From the NCBI GenBank assembly GCA_021613535.1, contig CP075493.1:1364001-1428000 (forward strand): 64,000 nucleotides of DNA. Reading direction: 5' to 3'. Below, one piece after another: positions 21,440 through 35,652 of this stretch. Both the position numbers and the translations under genes were made by a program. Source of the stretch: Adineta vaga (Eukaryota > Rotifera). The notes beneath the pieces were generated by a model that saw only the letters and a program-made list of their open reading frames with translations, searched no databases and was not told the origin of the DNA. Position 1 is the first letter of the stretch. Every line of letters starts with the position of its first letter.

Positions 21440-23891
21440 CTAAAATGGGAATAGAATGATCTACTTAATGTTTTTTCAGCATCGTGTCAAAAATATCGGA
21501 TGCAAAATGATCAATATTCAAATACAACGGAAATGTCTTCGTTCACAAATATATCATTACAACGTCAAGTATAATTATATAATAATGATGAAGAATAACC
21601 AACTATCTCTGATTCTAATATAATCTCAAAATCTGCCGATACGATTGACAACATATGCATGTTATTTCTACTCGCCAGATCGACTAGATTATCATTACAG
21701 TTGAATTCTTCTGTAAAAACAAGTTCGAATACCAATCATACCTTGACTAGTAGCGATAAGAACAAATCTATTCTATTTGATAAAAATACTCGTTTGAATA
21801 CATTACCTATCTCTTATAGAACGTATCTATCTACTAGTATCGACCTAATGATGTTTCTTTTTTTTATATCTTTTAGTGTAGAATAAATTAACTGCAACGA
21901 ATAGAAAATCTATTTGCTAGAAGTATTGAATTAAAGAGAAACATCGATGATTTTTATCGGCATCTATCATACTGGCATATAACATCAAAAAATTTCTTGG
22001 ACAATAGTTTGAATTTAATTCATATACAGAAATGGTCTTTCTGAAGTATTAATAAACAGTTTATTTATAGAATTTTACAAATCGAAGGAAATACAAAGGG
22101 ACGTTTTAGTTCAGCACCTTGCATAAAAGAAGGTCAGATTTGTGGAACTTTCTTTTCGAAATATTTCTCGACTTCGAATACCTTTTGGTTAAGTTTTGTG
22201 AAAAATATTTTCTTTTACTTTTACGTATCGAAATATTTCTGTTTTGGATGAAAATAGACATGTTGTTGTCATATATAGAACATTGATAAATGTTCTGTGA
22301 AGCGTTATGTTCGATGTTAGTTATAATTAGATAGTTTAGATATTTTTCTCGACAGTCGATTATCATAAATGTGTTACTACAATTTCATTCCGCACAGTAG
22401 ATTTTCAACATTATTCAATATAAAAATCTATCAGAGGAAAAATATCTTCATTTAGATTTTGTTCTTTCTCATTTCTATTAATTCATTCACGTTCTCTCTA
22501 GGTTAATAAATATCTGTATATCAATATGTCTCTATTACAGTTATCGAGGAAACGGTATAATTAGAAGAAGAAATTGAATATAGAATAGTAATTTATATTT
22601 CTGGTTTATTTTTGTAATCAAACTAATGTCAATTATAAAAGAAACCTCGTATTGTGATTTAAGTCAACATTGTTGTGCTTCATCGAATAGTCTAGTTAAG
22701 AAGTGTAATAGTCATTGGCTCTATTCTGTTCTTTCTATCGTCGTTGATGAATATAAGCGATAGAGTATTTTCACATGATTAGACTAAACCGATTATTGCG
22801 AGTGTAGATGTAAGTGTGAGTATATGTGCAGAGATATAGTCTTCTTTTACTCGAGAGTTCGGAATGAATAAGTAAAAGAGAAGAAAACAGTTAAATAGAA
22901 TCGGAGAAGGAAACAGAGAACAACAAATCTTCTTCTTTGATTATTATAAATTTTCTTTTCGGAACATCATTTGTTTTTATAAGGAAAATTCGCCGTTCGA
23001 AGTCATCGATTTCTTTTTGTCTATACTCAATGACTTCGAGAATTTTTCACATATGTTTTCATCTTTTAATCAAGAATTCTTCAATCAGTTGAGTTTATTA
23101 TCTACAATTGAATTCTACGTTCTATTAAACTTTTCCGATTTTATAAATAAATATGAACAATATTTGAATAAACATTCATTCAAATGGCCTAGAAGGTATA
23201 GTCGGTTAAGTGCTACCATCCATATCAACTAAAGTTCATGCGACGAAAAGAAATTATTGACTATATGAGAATAGAACTGAATTGTATATATTGAACTTTA
23301 GTGATTATTTAATGTAGAAAGATTCTCTTACTAATGATGATGATAATTAATGTTAAAATTAGTTTTCTATCATTTAAAAGAGTAAGTATTGCGTGTATAT
23401 ATGTGAATGAGTCGTCGAGCTCGACTCGACAAGTACTACAGTATTTAGAACATAGAGAAAATGATAAAAAGAAAGTTTTCTCGTCATTGCGTTCGCTTAC
23501 TGTTGTTGTCGGTGACGAAAATTGTTTGAACATCCTTATTTAATCATCATCATCATCATCCTCATCATCATCATCGTTCTTATCCGAAAGAAAGAATCGT
23601 TCGACGTAACAAAAAGAAAAAAAGAATCTGTCTTATATGTATTGACTCGTTCTTTCTTATTTAACTGCTGTGATTGCTTCCATATATATATTTATAGGTT
23701 TCTCTCCGTCATAAATTGAGGACATAGGAAGAAATCGAAGAAAAGAAAAGGTGAGAAAATCTTTGCCGTATATAAATAATAAAACTTAATGACAATTGTT
23801 AGATAGTCGTTCTAAATAAGTTAATTTAGAAATATTTCTTTTACTTTTTGATCAATAATAAGAAACTATTGGTTATTGCACATGGTGACCA
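21440..23891. other. Mostly non-coding stretch
   Basis: No gene could be supported. At 23017-23230 the plus strand has a 71-codon frame (MSILNDFENFSHMFSSFNQE) with the feel of the bdelloid F-box-like family, but isolated. A (CAT)n run lies at 23545-23575. The right end is the upstream region of the guanylate cyclase gene. Confidence 0.35.
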
Positions 23892-26800
23892 ATGATGAAA
23901 TTATTATTTATTCTGTTTATTATTCTTATCTATCTTTTCATCTTTATTCCCACATATTTTTGTTCAATATCCGATATTGTACAAAGAAAATCAATCAATT
24001 CATCAGTCACAACAATTCGCAAACCTAACATTACGATTTTAATGATGTTTCCTGATATTGATGATTTTATACCCAATTTAAAATCTTTATTATTTGTTTA
24101 TGAATATATTGTTCATCGTCATCAAATATCAAATTGGTTAAATATTAATTTACAAGTTAAAGATTCTAAATGTTCAATATCATTAGCTCCACATATGCTT
24201 GTCACAACAATGCTTTCAGCAATTCCTGATGTTGTTTTTGGACCATTTTGTGGTAAAAGAAAATTCATTAGATTATTTTCTTAAAATAAAAGAGATTTTC
24301 TTGAAATTTAAAGACTTAGCCGTAGCACCTGTTGCACGTTTACTTCATTTTCAAAATATTCCTGTGATTACGATGGGAGCCGTTTCAAATGAATTTACAT
24401 TACAAAGACAAACAATGTATTCAACATTATTTCGATTTGGATATCGAACAGATGAACTTGGTAAGATGTCAAATGAAAATGTAGGAAGAAAAATATATAT
24501 GACTTAATTTAATTTACTTGAAGATTATTTAAGAATGAAACTTGTGGCCTTTCGATACGATCGGCACTCAACATCCGGAAAGAGAAAAAAAGATTTATCT
24601 ATGATTGACTCTTCAGATAGAACGAGAAACTTTCTCTTTTCTTTATTCGATTCATCTTAAGTTATTCTATATGATAATCGATTTCTTTCTCTTCTATTTT
24701 TTCGAATTCACTTTCATCGAGTCAGTTCGTTTGAAAAAAAAGAAACACATGAACTCAATCATAGAAGAAAGAAAGTTAACAAATCAATTGAATTATAAAT
24801 CGAATAGCACCATTCGTTTTTCGATTATTTTATCAAAACAAAACACAAAATTGTTAATCGAATAAAAACTTTTTTCTCGTACATTTATAAACGAAAATGA
24901 CGAAAATATTCATTTTCGAATAATGAAATACTTGAAGATTTATTAGAAAATGATCACTTCATCATAATAACTCTTCTTTTTGTTTCATATGTCTAAATAT
25001 CTTTGGTTTCCGTTGAATGAATGATCAAATTTCAAGAAGACTTAACATTTGTTATTGTTATTTCCGTTATTAGATTCTGAAGATGAAATCATGTCTGTTA
25101 CAAAATAGAAATAGAAAACAAAGATTGATGTATATTACTCAATTCTTAATAGAATTGATGTAAAAGACTAAAATATAACGATGTTTGCATTCTACTAAGC
25201 AAGGAAAGAAATAGAATTTTTTTTCAGTAACAAATGAATGTATCGGAGCATAAATAGTATCCGAACAATCGTTAATCAAAAAGGGATATTTTTGAATAAC
25301 ATTATTAATCGACTACATCATTCGTTCACCTTCCTTTTTTCACAATAAAATAAACGTTAAAATATATTGCATCCGATTGCTACGAATCTAAGCATTTGTA
25401 TTGTCTTTTTCTTAGGTTCATTACTTGTGAAATTATTTCAATATTATAAATGGTCATTTGTTAAATTTCTCTATGAAGATAATCCAAAACCTTGGCATGA
25501 ATGTCAAGTTTTATTACGGCCAATCGCTCATACATTTGCATCCAATCAAATTCGTTCGGATAATCGAAAAGTGACAAGTCATGATTTGAAAGATGATTTC
25601 AAATCAATATTTGTTGATTTTATTAGTAATAATGCATCAGGTAGAATCTTGTCAAAGGGAAATTATTGAGTTAAAAAAAAAGAAGAAATTTCGCTTATTT
25701 TTAGTCTCATTATGGTGTGTTAATCCACGAACATTTCGTAAAGCTGTTTTAACAGCTCAAAAACATGGATTTGTTAATGGAGAATATGTATTTATATATC
25801 TTGATACAGTTCTTACACCAGAAAAGTAATTAGACGAAGTTTTTTTTACTTAAATTTTTCTATATTTTGTTATTCTATTTAAGTACGGATGAAAAAAGTC
25901 TAGCTGTACGAAAACCTTGGTATGATCCTGCTGAAATCGATAATAAAATCAATGAAAATGCTCAGCGTGCATTTGAAGCTGTTCTTTATGTTCGACAACG
26001 TCTGTATGCCGATGAAATTTATCGTCGTTTTGCTGATAATATTGTTGATTTTGCAAATAAAACAAATCGAACTGAACATTTAATGCATGGAACTGTAAGT
26101 AAACTTTTTTCATTTAATTTTCTTTCTTTCTTTCAATTGATTTCTTCCATCATAGAAATTCGCCATAAGAGTGAGTAGGTGATTGAATTTGACTTACGTT
26201 ATTTACTTACATACGCATGAGTTTCATCTCTGCATGTTGAATAACATTTGTTTTCTTCTTCTTGTTAAAGAAAATCTTTGAATTCTTGAATAGAACAAAG
26301 AAAACAATGGAAATCATTTTCTTTGATTTAGATTGGAACAGATGAAACAAATTTTTATGATGCAGTTGTTACGTATTTCAAAGCTTTAGAAACACATTAT
26401 AAAAATATGAATTTTCAAGAAATATCGACAAATAATGGATCGATTATATATCCATCGTTAGATGCAAAAACATTTAAATCAATGATTTGTAATCGATCAA
26501 TTGAAGGTGCAAATAAAAATATAACAATGAATCAGATTTGTGATCGAATTGATATTGGTTATACAATTTATGATATGAATCCAGATACAGGAGAATTAGA
26601 AGTAAATTTTTAGAATCAACCATTTTCTATGTTAAATATTGATGATTTTGATTTTTAGGCTGTAGTTGCTTATCCAACTGAACCATTTCAAACAGATAAT
26701 AAACAATTACAATGGTTAAATGAATCTCGTTTTATATATTTTATTGATAAAAATTCAACTTCTATTTCGGATTCTCCACGATGTGGTTTTAATAATCTTA

Positions 26801-29646
26801 AATGTCCTAAAAAGAGTTCGTTTATGAGTCACTTTGAATTATATTTTTATTCTTCTTATTTTTAGCCCTTATACCAATTTGGGGTTGGATTATTATTAGT
26901 CTATCATCAATAATTGTCATTCTTCTAATTGTTGGTTTTATTTTATATCGGTAAAAGTCATTTGAAATGAAAATCTTTGATTTTATTCGATAAAAATATT
27001 TCAGTCGAGCAAAATTTGAAGCCGAATTGAAAGCAATGCAATGGTTAATTAAATGGGAAGAATTATCTAGTCGAACATTATTACATAACAATGTTGCAAC
27101 ACCTTCTTTTCATAAACTTTCACTTTCCCAAAAAGTAAATTTCAATTTGTTTTTTTTACAATTGAAATTTAATTCTTCTTTGTTTATTTTTAGGAATTAT
27201 CAATCGGAAAGTCAGTAAGTATTGTTCGTTTATATAAAAACACCTGAAAATAACGAATCGTTTACTTTCCTTTTTTAAGCGAAGTTCTATTGCCAGTCAT
27301 CATTCTCATGATAGTGAAACAGATGGACCAGCAAAACAAACATTTACTAAAACAGCTATTTATAAAGTAAAGAAACAACGGCTTTTTTTTCATAGAATTG
27401 AATCTTTAATTTTTCACATTTTCAAGGCATCGGTTGTTGCATTGAAACGTTTCCATAAAACTAAACTTGAAACAACACGTGCATTACAATTAGAAGTTAA
27501 AACAGTTAAGTAACACGAAATAAATATAAATAAACTTTGTATTTATCAAGATTTTCTAAATGAAATCGTTACATTTAGATGCAAGACTTAACACATGATC
27601 ATATTGCTCGATTTATTGGCATTTGTATCGATCCAAAACATCAATATATAGTTACAGAATATTGTCCAAAAGGAAGTTTACAAGTAAAGAATTTTCTTGA
27701 AAAGTTGATTTCTATGATTTGATCAATTGATTGAATAGGATATATTACAAAATGAGGAAATAAAACTTGATACAATGTTTAAACATTCCATTATGCATGA
27801 TATTGTTAAAGTAAAACATAATCATAAGATTTCGTTTGATTCGAATTCGTGTTGATTTTCTTTTTAGGGCATGCAACATCTTCATAACAGCCCAATTGAA
27901 TCACATGGAAATTTAAAAAGTTCAAATTGTGTTGTTGATAGTCGATTTGTTTGTAAAATAACTGATTTTGGTTTACCAACATTACGATCAAATACAAATA
28001 AAGATTCACCACCACCTGGAACTGTAAAAGATCTTGCATTCTATAAAAGTAAGATTTCTTTCAAATGAAGATTAGTTTATTTCGTTTTTTTTTTCTATTG
28101 AATAGATCGTTTATGGACAGCACCGGAATTGTTAAGAGATCCACATCCACCTGCTGCTGGTACAGTCAAAGGTGATGTGTATAGTTATGGAATTATTTTA
28201 CAAGAAATTCAATTACGTAATGGACCTTTTTATTTACGAGATCGTGAATTAAGACCTGATGGTAAGATACTTTTCGTGATTAATTATTTTAAATGAGATT
28301 TGTTTTTCTATAGAAATTGTTGAGAGTGTGAAATCGGGTAGTTTACTTCGTCCAACTATTGAAGCAGGTGAATGTAATATTGAAATTGGTCAATTAATGA
28401 AACGTTGTTGGTTAGAAGATCCGAATGAAAGACCAGATTTTACTGATATTCGACACATAATGCGTAGAATAAATAAGTATGATTAATTCATTGAATTTCA
28501 AACTGATAATTATTTATTAAAAATTATCTATCTAGGGATGGAGATAGTGGAAATATTCTTGATAATTTACTTAAACGTATGGAACAATATGCGAATAATC
28601 TTGAAGTAAATTTGAATTTTAAGAAAATAAATTTCAGTGAAAAATCTTTTGATCTTTTATAGGGACTCGTTGAAGAACGTACAGGTGATTATTTAGCTGA
28701 AAAGAAAAAAGCTGAAGCATTACTTTATCAATTATTACCAGCGTAAGTAATATATATATATATATTATTTGAGATTCATGAATGAATTCTTCATTTTATT
28801 AGACCTGTTGCTTCTCAATTGATGGGTGGTCAACCGGTAACAGCTGAAACATTTGAAAGTGTGACAATTTATTTTTCCGATATTGTTGGTTTTACTTCTT
28901 TATCATCGGAAAGTACTCCATTACAAGTTGTTGATCTTTTAAATGATCTATATTCTGTATTTGATGCTGTCTCAGAAAACTATGATGTTTATAAAGTAGA
29001 AACAATTGGTGATGCTTATGTAAGTATAAATTATCATTCTGTAAAAGAAGATTATGTATGTTTTCAATAGATGGTTGTTTCTGGACTTCCAACACCGAAT
29101 GGAGATTTACATGCACGAGAAATAGCTCGTCTTTCTTTAGCTCTTCTTAATGCTGTTCTCAATTTTCGTATTCGACATCGACCGGATAAGAAATTATTAT
29201 TACGTATTGGAATGCATTCCGGTCCTTGTGTAGCTGGTGTAGTTGGTTTACGAATGCCTCGATATTGTTTATTTGGTGATACTGTAAGTTGATTGGTTTG
29301 TTTTTTACTGGTAAATTAGTGTTATATTTTCGATGATTCATTTAAGGTGAATACTGCATCTCGAATGGAATCCAATGGTAAAGCATTACGTATTCATCTC
29401 TCATCAAGTACAAAAGTTATTTTGGAAAAATTTGGAACATTTGAATTGAAGTTTCGTGGTGAGATTGAAATGAAGGTTGGTGAAAATTGAATTCGTTGTT
29501 TTTATTGGGATAGTTTTTCATTCTTTTTTTTATTGCTTTAGGGTAAAGGAAAACAGCGAACATATTGGTTACTTGGCGAACAAGGTGGTTTAAGTGCTCA
29601 ACATAGTTTAGTGAATTGGGATGATGAAACTGTTGATGAGCATTAA
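23892..29646 (+). CDS. Receptor guanylate cyclase (natriuretic-peptide-receptor type)
   Basis: Single-pass receptor that makes cGMP. Signal peptide ([20 protein letters not shown]), then an ANF-receptor-type ligand domain ([38 protein letters not shown]), a transmembrane helix at about 26880-26952 ([20 protein letters not shown]), a kinase-homology domain ([39 protein letters not shown]), a linker helix ([20 protein letters not shown]) and a class III cyclase domain ([38 protein letters not shown]). The Glu of KVETIGD and the Cys of MPRYCLFGD are the GTP-selecting residues of guanylate cyclases. HGNLKSSN replaces HRD, so the kinase domain is a pseudokinase, as usual here. About 20 exons; one long intron (about 24460-25412). 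Stop TAA at 29644. Confidence 0.92.
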
Positions 29647-29953
29647 TATATATTTCTTTTTCTTTCTCTTCTCTTTCCATATATATATATATCTATATAT
29701 AGTTTGTGTTTTTATCTTTTCTGTACTCGAGTTATTGAAATGAATGACATTAGATATAAAATCAAACATAAAACGAATGTTTCTCCGTTCTTGAATTCTC
29801 TAAAAACATGAAGAACAAGAAGATATTTCCAAAATACCGATACCATGTGCAGCATAAAATTTGAATAGGTTTCGAACATCATACAATCATTATTGTCTTC
29901 ATAAATACAACGTAATATAAAAAAAGTAAATGAAATGTCAATAGGTATACAAC

Positions 29954-30600
29954 CTATCCAACAATTTCAGCAGTATCATCATCATCATCATCTGGAAGAT
30001 TTTTAAATAAAACGAGTTCTTCATCACTATGTTATCTATGAAGATAATGTAGAAGTGATATACATTCAAATACTATTCAAAAGAACTTACAATGATAGTT
30101 TTTCTCTAATCTTAAATGCAATTAATCCTGTTAACCATCTAGCTGTAATATATCTTAGAAATTCAAAGAAGATTGAACAAACTATTCGTGCCATGGCGCT
30201 AACAAAAAATGTAGAATCAGCGATAATTCCTGCAATTGACATTTCAAATTCTAGTTGAATCATTTTTTGTACATAATCTTCAGGTTGTATCGCATATCTT
30301 CTTTATACTAATAATAGACAAATACACGAACAGATAATATTAATACTGCTGAGATATTTCCTAAAAATAATTGTTGTTTGAACAGTTTTACTTCGAAGAC
30401 ATCTGACTTATGCTCTGAGAATTACCTTTAATAATCATTTCTACCGAAATTCTCGAAATAATTTGTTCAGAAAAATCTAAAAGATAAAAAAATTCTTTGG
30501 GAAAAGTTTTAAAGAAGATCATCTTTTGTAACAACAATTCCATAGTGTTGATATATTTGAATTTTATGCCATACATATAAATGATCAGCACGATGTGAAA
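29954..30600 (-). pseudogene. Unidentified membrane-protein gene, partial or decayed
   Basis: Three coding-like pieces on the minus strand. Upstream (about 30470-30422) reads FSEQIISRISVEMIIK before a GTAATT donor; then NISAVLILSVRVFVYY, followed by TAG in frame; then from about 30280 EDYVQKMIQLEFEM through ARIVCSIFFEFLRYITARWL to REKLS|GTAAG; last, FDEELVLFKNLPDD with a run of Asp, ending EIVG (TAG at 29956-29954). The splice join of the last two exons is clean. The upstream part has stops and no clear start, so the gene is either a relic or has exons I misplace. Hydrophobic segments suggest membrane association. Confidence 0.4.
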
Positions 30601-32720
30601 TGTAATCCGTCATTATAACGGCTTTTTAGTTTTGTTTCGAGAAAAAAAAACATATCAGCCAAATCATCGATCAGTTTTCCTCACTCTTGCATTCTTAAAA
30701 ATGACATCAATACGATTGATGTTTCTCATCGTTTTTAAAGAAGAGATACATTTTTTCTGCTCGTTAACCTTATTATGTGCGTGATGAACAAAAGACGTAA
30801 ATACGCTACGTCATAATTAAATAATATTGATAGATTATAATCATTGTATTTTGGTTTCCTATACTGTCAAAGGATCGTTTGTAGGCAAAACGAATACGCT
30901 ATAAATAGTATTCCCTTTTTCAATGAATATATAAATAGAATATGCAATGTATACTTTAATTGCCTCTATAATATCATAGTGATGCAGAATTTCAGTAACA
31001 AAATCATAACAAAAAATGAAATTGCATCTAAGTTTTCATTTAGATCAAATGAATCGACTTTTTCATCGAGCTCAGTATTCGTTCCTTAAAATCGATGATT
31101 AAAACGAACTCATTCATTATCTAAGGAGATTCGTAATAAAACGATGGTGATCATCAACTCTGGAACAATACATGATCATATCCATATTGTACGAAATTCG
31201 AACTTATTCTAAATATCCTTAGAGTTTGCAACCAGATATAAGGTTATTTTTTTTTACCTACAGTGAACAATCTGAAAAGGATCGATATTTATCACCTCTT
31301 AGTTGATGAAATACTCTTTGTATCATATTTTCATTTAGTCTTAAAGTGAGAAATGTTTATTAATATCGCGAATGAATAATTATCACCATATTAGAACTTA
31401 TTTTCTCTCCAGTCGTCTAGTACCAGTTTGAAATACGCATTGTGTCAATATGAAAACTACTCATTGTTATTTTCGAATATGAAATGGGCATATGATCATA
31501 TTCATTTTTTTGTTATTCTTCTCCTGCCCTGGGACACCAGACGCATTGCCAATCAGTGAGTGATCAACAGTACGTTGAAAAAAATACGATGAATAAAATC
31601 TGAATAATTAATAAGAAATATTTTGAACTCGGTATCTTTTCTTAATACTCATCAATCTAACGGAACACTTAGACTGTTTAACTAATGTCCTACAACAGCA
31701 TTAATTATTCTGATAAACATAATCTTAAATGTTCTCTATCTGAAGTCTTTCTACTTTAGATTTGTTTTTAATCTTAAAGCTTGAACGATTTATTTTCTTT
31801 TTGAAATAAACATATTTGATGAATAATATAAATTCATCATCGTAAAATGTATATTGACTTATATATTTCATACTCAATAGAAATCTATTGAGAGATTTAT
31901 GTCCCTGTAGCAAACGATTTTCTTTGTCGTATAGATTAATATAAAAAGATCGACGAAATAGATTTATGTTTATTCATTCTCTCAATTTTGCTTGCTCCTT
32001 CTTACGACATTGATGGATTTTTACATGAAGAAACAATCTTCACGATGGTTTTCTCTAATCTTGAAGTTTCTAAATATCTACAGAGAATATAAAGAACATG
32101 ACAAGCTATCAATTTAGATCAGTAACTTACGACTAAACTGAGCAAAATTGTTGCCTTCTTTCTTTGTCTCATCTGCTTTTTTTCTCATGTGACATTATTT
32201 TTTCTGAGAAAGAAGAGAAACGAAGCAGCATAAAAAGACATCGCTGTTTTTTTTCTATCAGTAAACAAAATTCCTTACAATGCTTAGTTTTTCACATCGA
32301 TACTTTTCTTTTACACAGATCATTCATCAAACTTATGAGATGTCGATGACTATAGTTTCATATGGTATCATTTCTCATTAGATTGAGCTCGGTGAATTAA
32401 GCGTAGAAAAACAACATTTTATGAACTATACTTGCGATATGTTTTCTATTCTCTTTAGAAGAATTCAACTGAAAAAAAAGAAGTTCACTCTTAATTAGTA
32501 CAGTCGATGTCTGATTATATTATTTATGATCTCATTAGAATTGAACCTACATAAAAGATAATTTCTTTAACAAGAGTTGAATACTTTCATATAATCATAT
32601 ATATTCATTCTTTTTCATCGATCTTTAAAATATTTATTATTGTAGAAATTTACAAAGGTCGTTTAATCAAATCTTCTAGTCATACAACAAGGTGTTTGCT
32701 TCGAAGTGAGTTAAACAACA
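30601..32720. other. Intergenic stretch with one signal-peptide-like exon
   Basis: At 31491-31555 the plus strand reads MIIFIFLLFFSCPGTPDALP up to a GTGAGTG donor, a good secretory first exon, but no continuation was found. The rest is AT-rich without supported genes. Confidence 0.35.
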
Positions 32721-33821
32721 ATGTCAAATTTATTACGAAACAATTCATATGATGATAAAGTAACATTTGAAAATATTCAAACAATATTTGGTTTCTATCT
32801 CATTCCAATCATATGTATACCTGGTCTTATAGGTAATATTCTTTGTATAATTGTTTTTATTACAAATACAATGCAACGACTTTTAACAACACAATTTCTT
32901 CTTTATCTTGCTATATCAGATACAATCAAATTATCAAATGATTTACTTTATTCATTTGTTATAATTATTCAAATCTTTAATCAACAATTTGGCAAGAAAT
33001 TATTTCTTATTCTTTATCGTTATTGTCATTATATTAATACAGTTTCAACATTATCAACAGCATGGTTTACATTAATTGTAGCTATTGAAAGGTTCGTATG
33101 ATATTCTTTTTGTCTTTTATTTTCAAATTTTCTTTTCTTATTTAGATATATTCTTTGTAGTACAAATAGTCATCGTCGAATTTGTATTCAAAAGAATTCT
33201 CGAACTATATGTAATTTGATACTATTTTTCAGTCTTCTTATTGCTTTACCCGTTTCATTTCGATATGAAATTATTCCAATATCATTTCTTGACCTAACAA
33301 ATCAATCGACATTATCATCATCAATTCGTTTATCAAAATTTGGTAGTTCACGTTCATTTCGTCTATATTCAAATCTTGTTGATTTGATTCGTGCAATTTT
33401 TCCGTCGTTCTTATTATTTTATCTAAATACACGTATTGTTTATTTACTCTCTCGAATGAAATCTTCAACTGGTTCAGCATTTCCTCGTTTAACATTGAGT
33501 CTGATAATAATTATTGGTTTTTTCATTTGTTGTTCTTTTCCTGACGCACTTTTATCACTTATATTAAATATGGGTTACATTGATGAAACATATCGTCGAC
33601 GAACAATAAGAGAAATAACAGACTTTTTAGTGACATTGAATTCAGCTACTAATTTTGGGATTTATTTTTCTATTTCATATACATTTCGACGTTCAATGTT
33701 TCGTTTATTTAAACGACAAAAAAAAAGTTATTATCCTACAACATATGAAGATCTTATTCATCGACAAAGGTTACAACAACATCAAAACCAACCATTAAAT
33801 CATCCTAGAGATATGCTGTAA
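32721..33821 (+). CDS. Rhodopsin-type G protein-coupled receptor
   Basis: Two exons joined across a short intron (about 33093-33146), giving a seven-helix receptor of about 345 residues. Helix 1 has GLIGNILCIIVFI (the conserved Asn of helix 1) and helix 2 LLYLAISDTIKL (conserved Asp). The helix 3 end is TLIVAIERYILC, an ERY form of the DRY motif created across the splice. Helices 4-6 follow (LILFFSLLIALPVSF, FPSFLLFYLNTRIVYLLS, LSLIIIIGFFICCSFPDALL). Helix 7 is weak: an NxxxY-like element (NSATNFGIYF) replaces NPxxY. This pattern is typical of the lophotrochozoan FMRFamide/peptide-receptor-like group. The ligand is unknown. Stop TAA ends at 33821. Confidence 0.85.
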
Positions 33822-34829
33822 TACGCATTAATAATGATTGATATCTTTTACATAATTAATAAATAATATGAAGTAAAAAATCCTCAAATGGATGTTCACA
33901 AATGAATGTTGTATTAGCGAGAAAATGTTCTTGCATTAAACTCGACATCATGTCATGTCTCGTCATATATTTCCCATATGAAAAATTTTGAAGATAAACC
34001 TGTTTTATTCTTCGTGTGTAAATTTAACATACATTATTGAACACAATATTTGAAGGAAAACTCCTTGATTCATGTCACTTTGATCTATCATTTCCTCTGT
34101 GAATTAAATGGTAGTTTCCGAAACTTTTTCTCTTTAATATAAAAATTATTGATGCAGAAGATTTTCTATGATGAAACCCCTCTGTGACTAATCTATTATC
34201 CAACATGATTCGTTATTGATAATCTTATGTTCTGCTTGTTCAGAAACTATTTCTATTTATACAAGTCTAGTTGAAATATTTATATTAATGGTACTAATTA
34301 AAGGACAGTTCTTGACTGATAGAGTTCCTTTTCCTATCAAAGAATGCTGTTTATTATCAGAGTAAAAGGAGGAACTTTAACATCAAAAGTTTGTGATGAT
34401 GAATGTTACTGTTTCTAATAAACAGACATAGATGTCTGCTGTTGATAAAGAGAGAGAGAGAGGACACGAAGACAGTATGAGAAGATTTTTTTGAATAAGA
34501 ATATAAAAAATATCATTCTTGAAAGTATTTTGTAAATGTAATCAAACCGATTAAAATTTTGATGTACGTGTCATTTTTCTCATTTAAATTCGCGGATTAT
34601 CACAGAAGATAATCACTTAAAAGATTTTAAAAAAAGAAGTCAAGTATCTTTCCAAATGAATAATAGGAGACAAAATGTGCAAAGAGTAATTTTATTCATT
34701 TTTGACATTATTAATTTGAATTTAATTTATCCTTACCTTAAGGACAACGACGTCAAATGATAATAAGCATACTATGAAAATGTATTGTGGTTCAAAACAA
34801 GCTGTTGAATATATTCCAACCTGTCGATA
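33822..34829. other. Intergenic DNA
   Basis: Only a short (GA)n run (34450-34463) and AT-rich sequence were seen. Confidence 0.5.
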
Positions 34830-34980
34830 ACATTTCTGTAAGAAGAGTTATTGGATGTAAGTAATTGAACATTTGGATTATATAAACTTGATTGAATGAT
34901 AACAGCTCGTGTACGATAATAAATCCATTCTAATTGATGAAGTTGAGACACGTTATTTCGAAGTGGAGCTGAACAACTAC
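34830..34980 (-). pseudogene. Fragment of a polycystin-type gene
   Basis: The minus strand reads LRNNVSQLHQLEWIYYRT then AVIIQSSLYNPNVQLL. This matches the polycystin extracellular segment of the gene at 46737-55540 (LQSNLSQLHQLQWIDNRT, AVMIQLTLYNPNVQLF, near 54290-54400). No flanking homologous exon survives, so it is a relic of a second NHL-polycystin gene. With the NHL relic at 35188-35652 it lies on the same strand in the expected order. Confidence 0.65.
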
Positions 34981-35187
34981 GAAAATCACAGGAAAGTTAA
35001 ATGACATGTGTGGCAGAACAGAAAGAAAATAATTGTTGATATTACTAGACCACAATGTCTATGAGTGGTCACTCAAAATTCCAATATGATGTATCGAAAA
35101 ATGATATGACAAGCCAAATCAGTCAGATAATTTCATCTGAAATTTGAATTGAAAAGTTTCAACTGAAAGGAGAATTTTCAATTGAGT

Positions 35188-35652
35188 TCAAGGTTCAAGT
35201 TTGACACTACTGCTAACACTTCCTGCGACAATGCTTATTGTGTTGGAAATATCATTCAATGAACAATAGATTGTATTGGCAATATCAACAAAAAGACTGT
35301 AAAAATTTGAACCGGTATACATTACAGGATTATCGAATGTTAAATTTGATGTCCACTTTCCAACTTGACCCGTTGAATCAAAACTATCGATATAAATATC
35401 ATTCGACGTTGTCACAAAGCTACTATATGGTTGACTAAGATTGCCCGTAATATAACCTATTGGTATAGGACTATCTTCATTCCATATGACAATCTTACTT
35501 TGATGTTGATCCGTAACAAAAATTGTATTGGTAGTATTAACAAATACACCTTGAGGATACGATCCAATGGTATTCACATCAGCGAATGTTGAAGCATCTG
35601 GATGCCATGTTGCAACTGAACAAAATTTCGGTTGATTATAAGAAATCGCTAA
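35188..35652 (-). pseudogene. Fragment of an NHL-repeat ectoprotein gene
   Basis: After an acceptor (TATTTAG) the frame reads ISYNQPKFCSVATWHPDA, matching the first NHL exon at about 46946 (VSFNRPKFNECTSWNPDA). It continues through NHL-type strands (GVFVNTTNTIFVTDQ, SLFVDIANTIYCSLND) to ISIVAGSVSSSVKLEP and then TGA. The intact relatives continue for several more NHL repeats, so this copy is cut off. It is probably the 5' relic of the same lost gene as 34830-34980; the middle is deleted. Confidence 0.65.

Noticed and set aside
21659-21886. 75-codon Ser/Thr/Leu-rich frame
   Set aside because: No splice context, no domain and no neighbour in phase; indistinguishable from chance.
23160-23225. 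tRNA-like wording (TAGTCGGTTAAGTG)
   Set aside because: No matching acceptor stem, anticodon arm or T-loop consensus at the right spacing.
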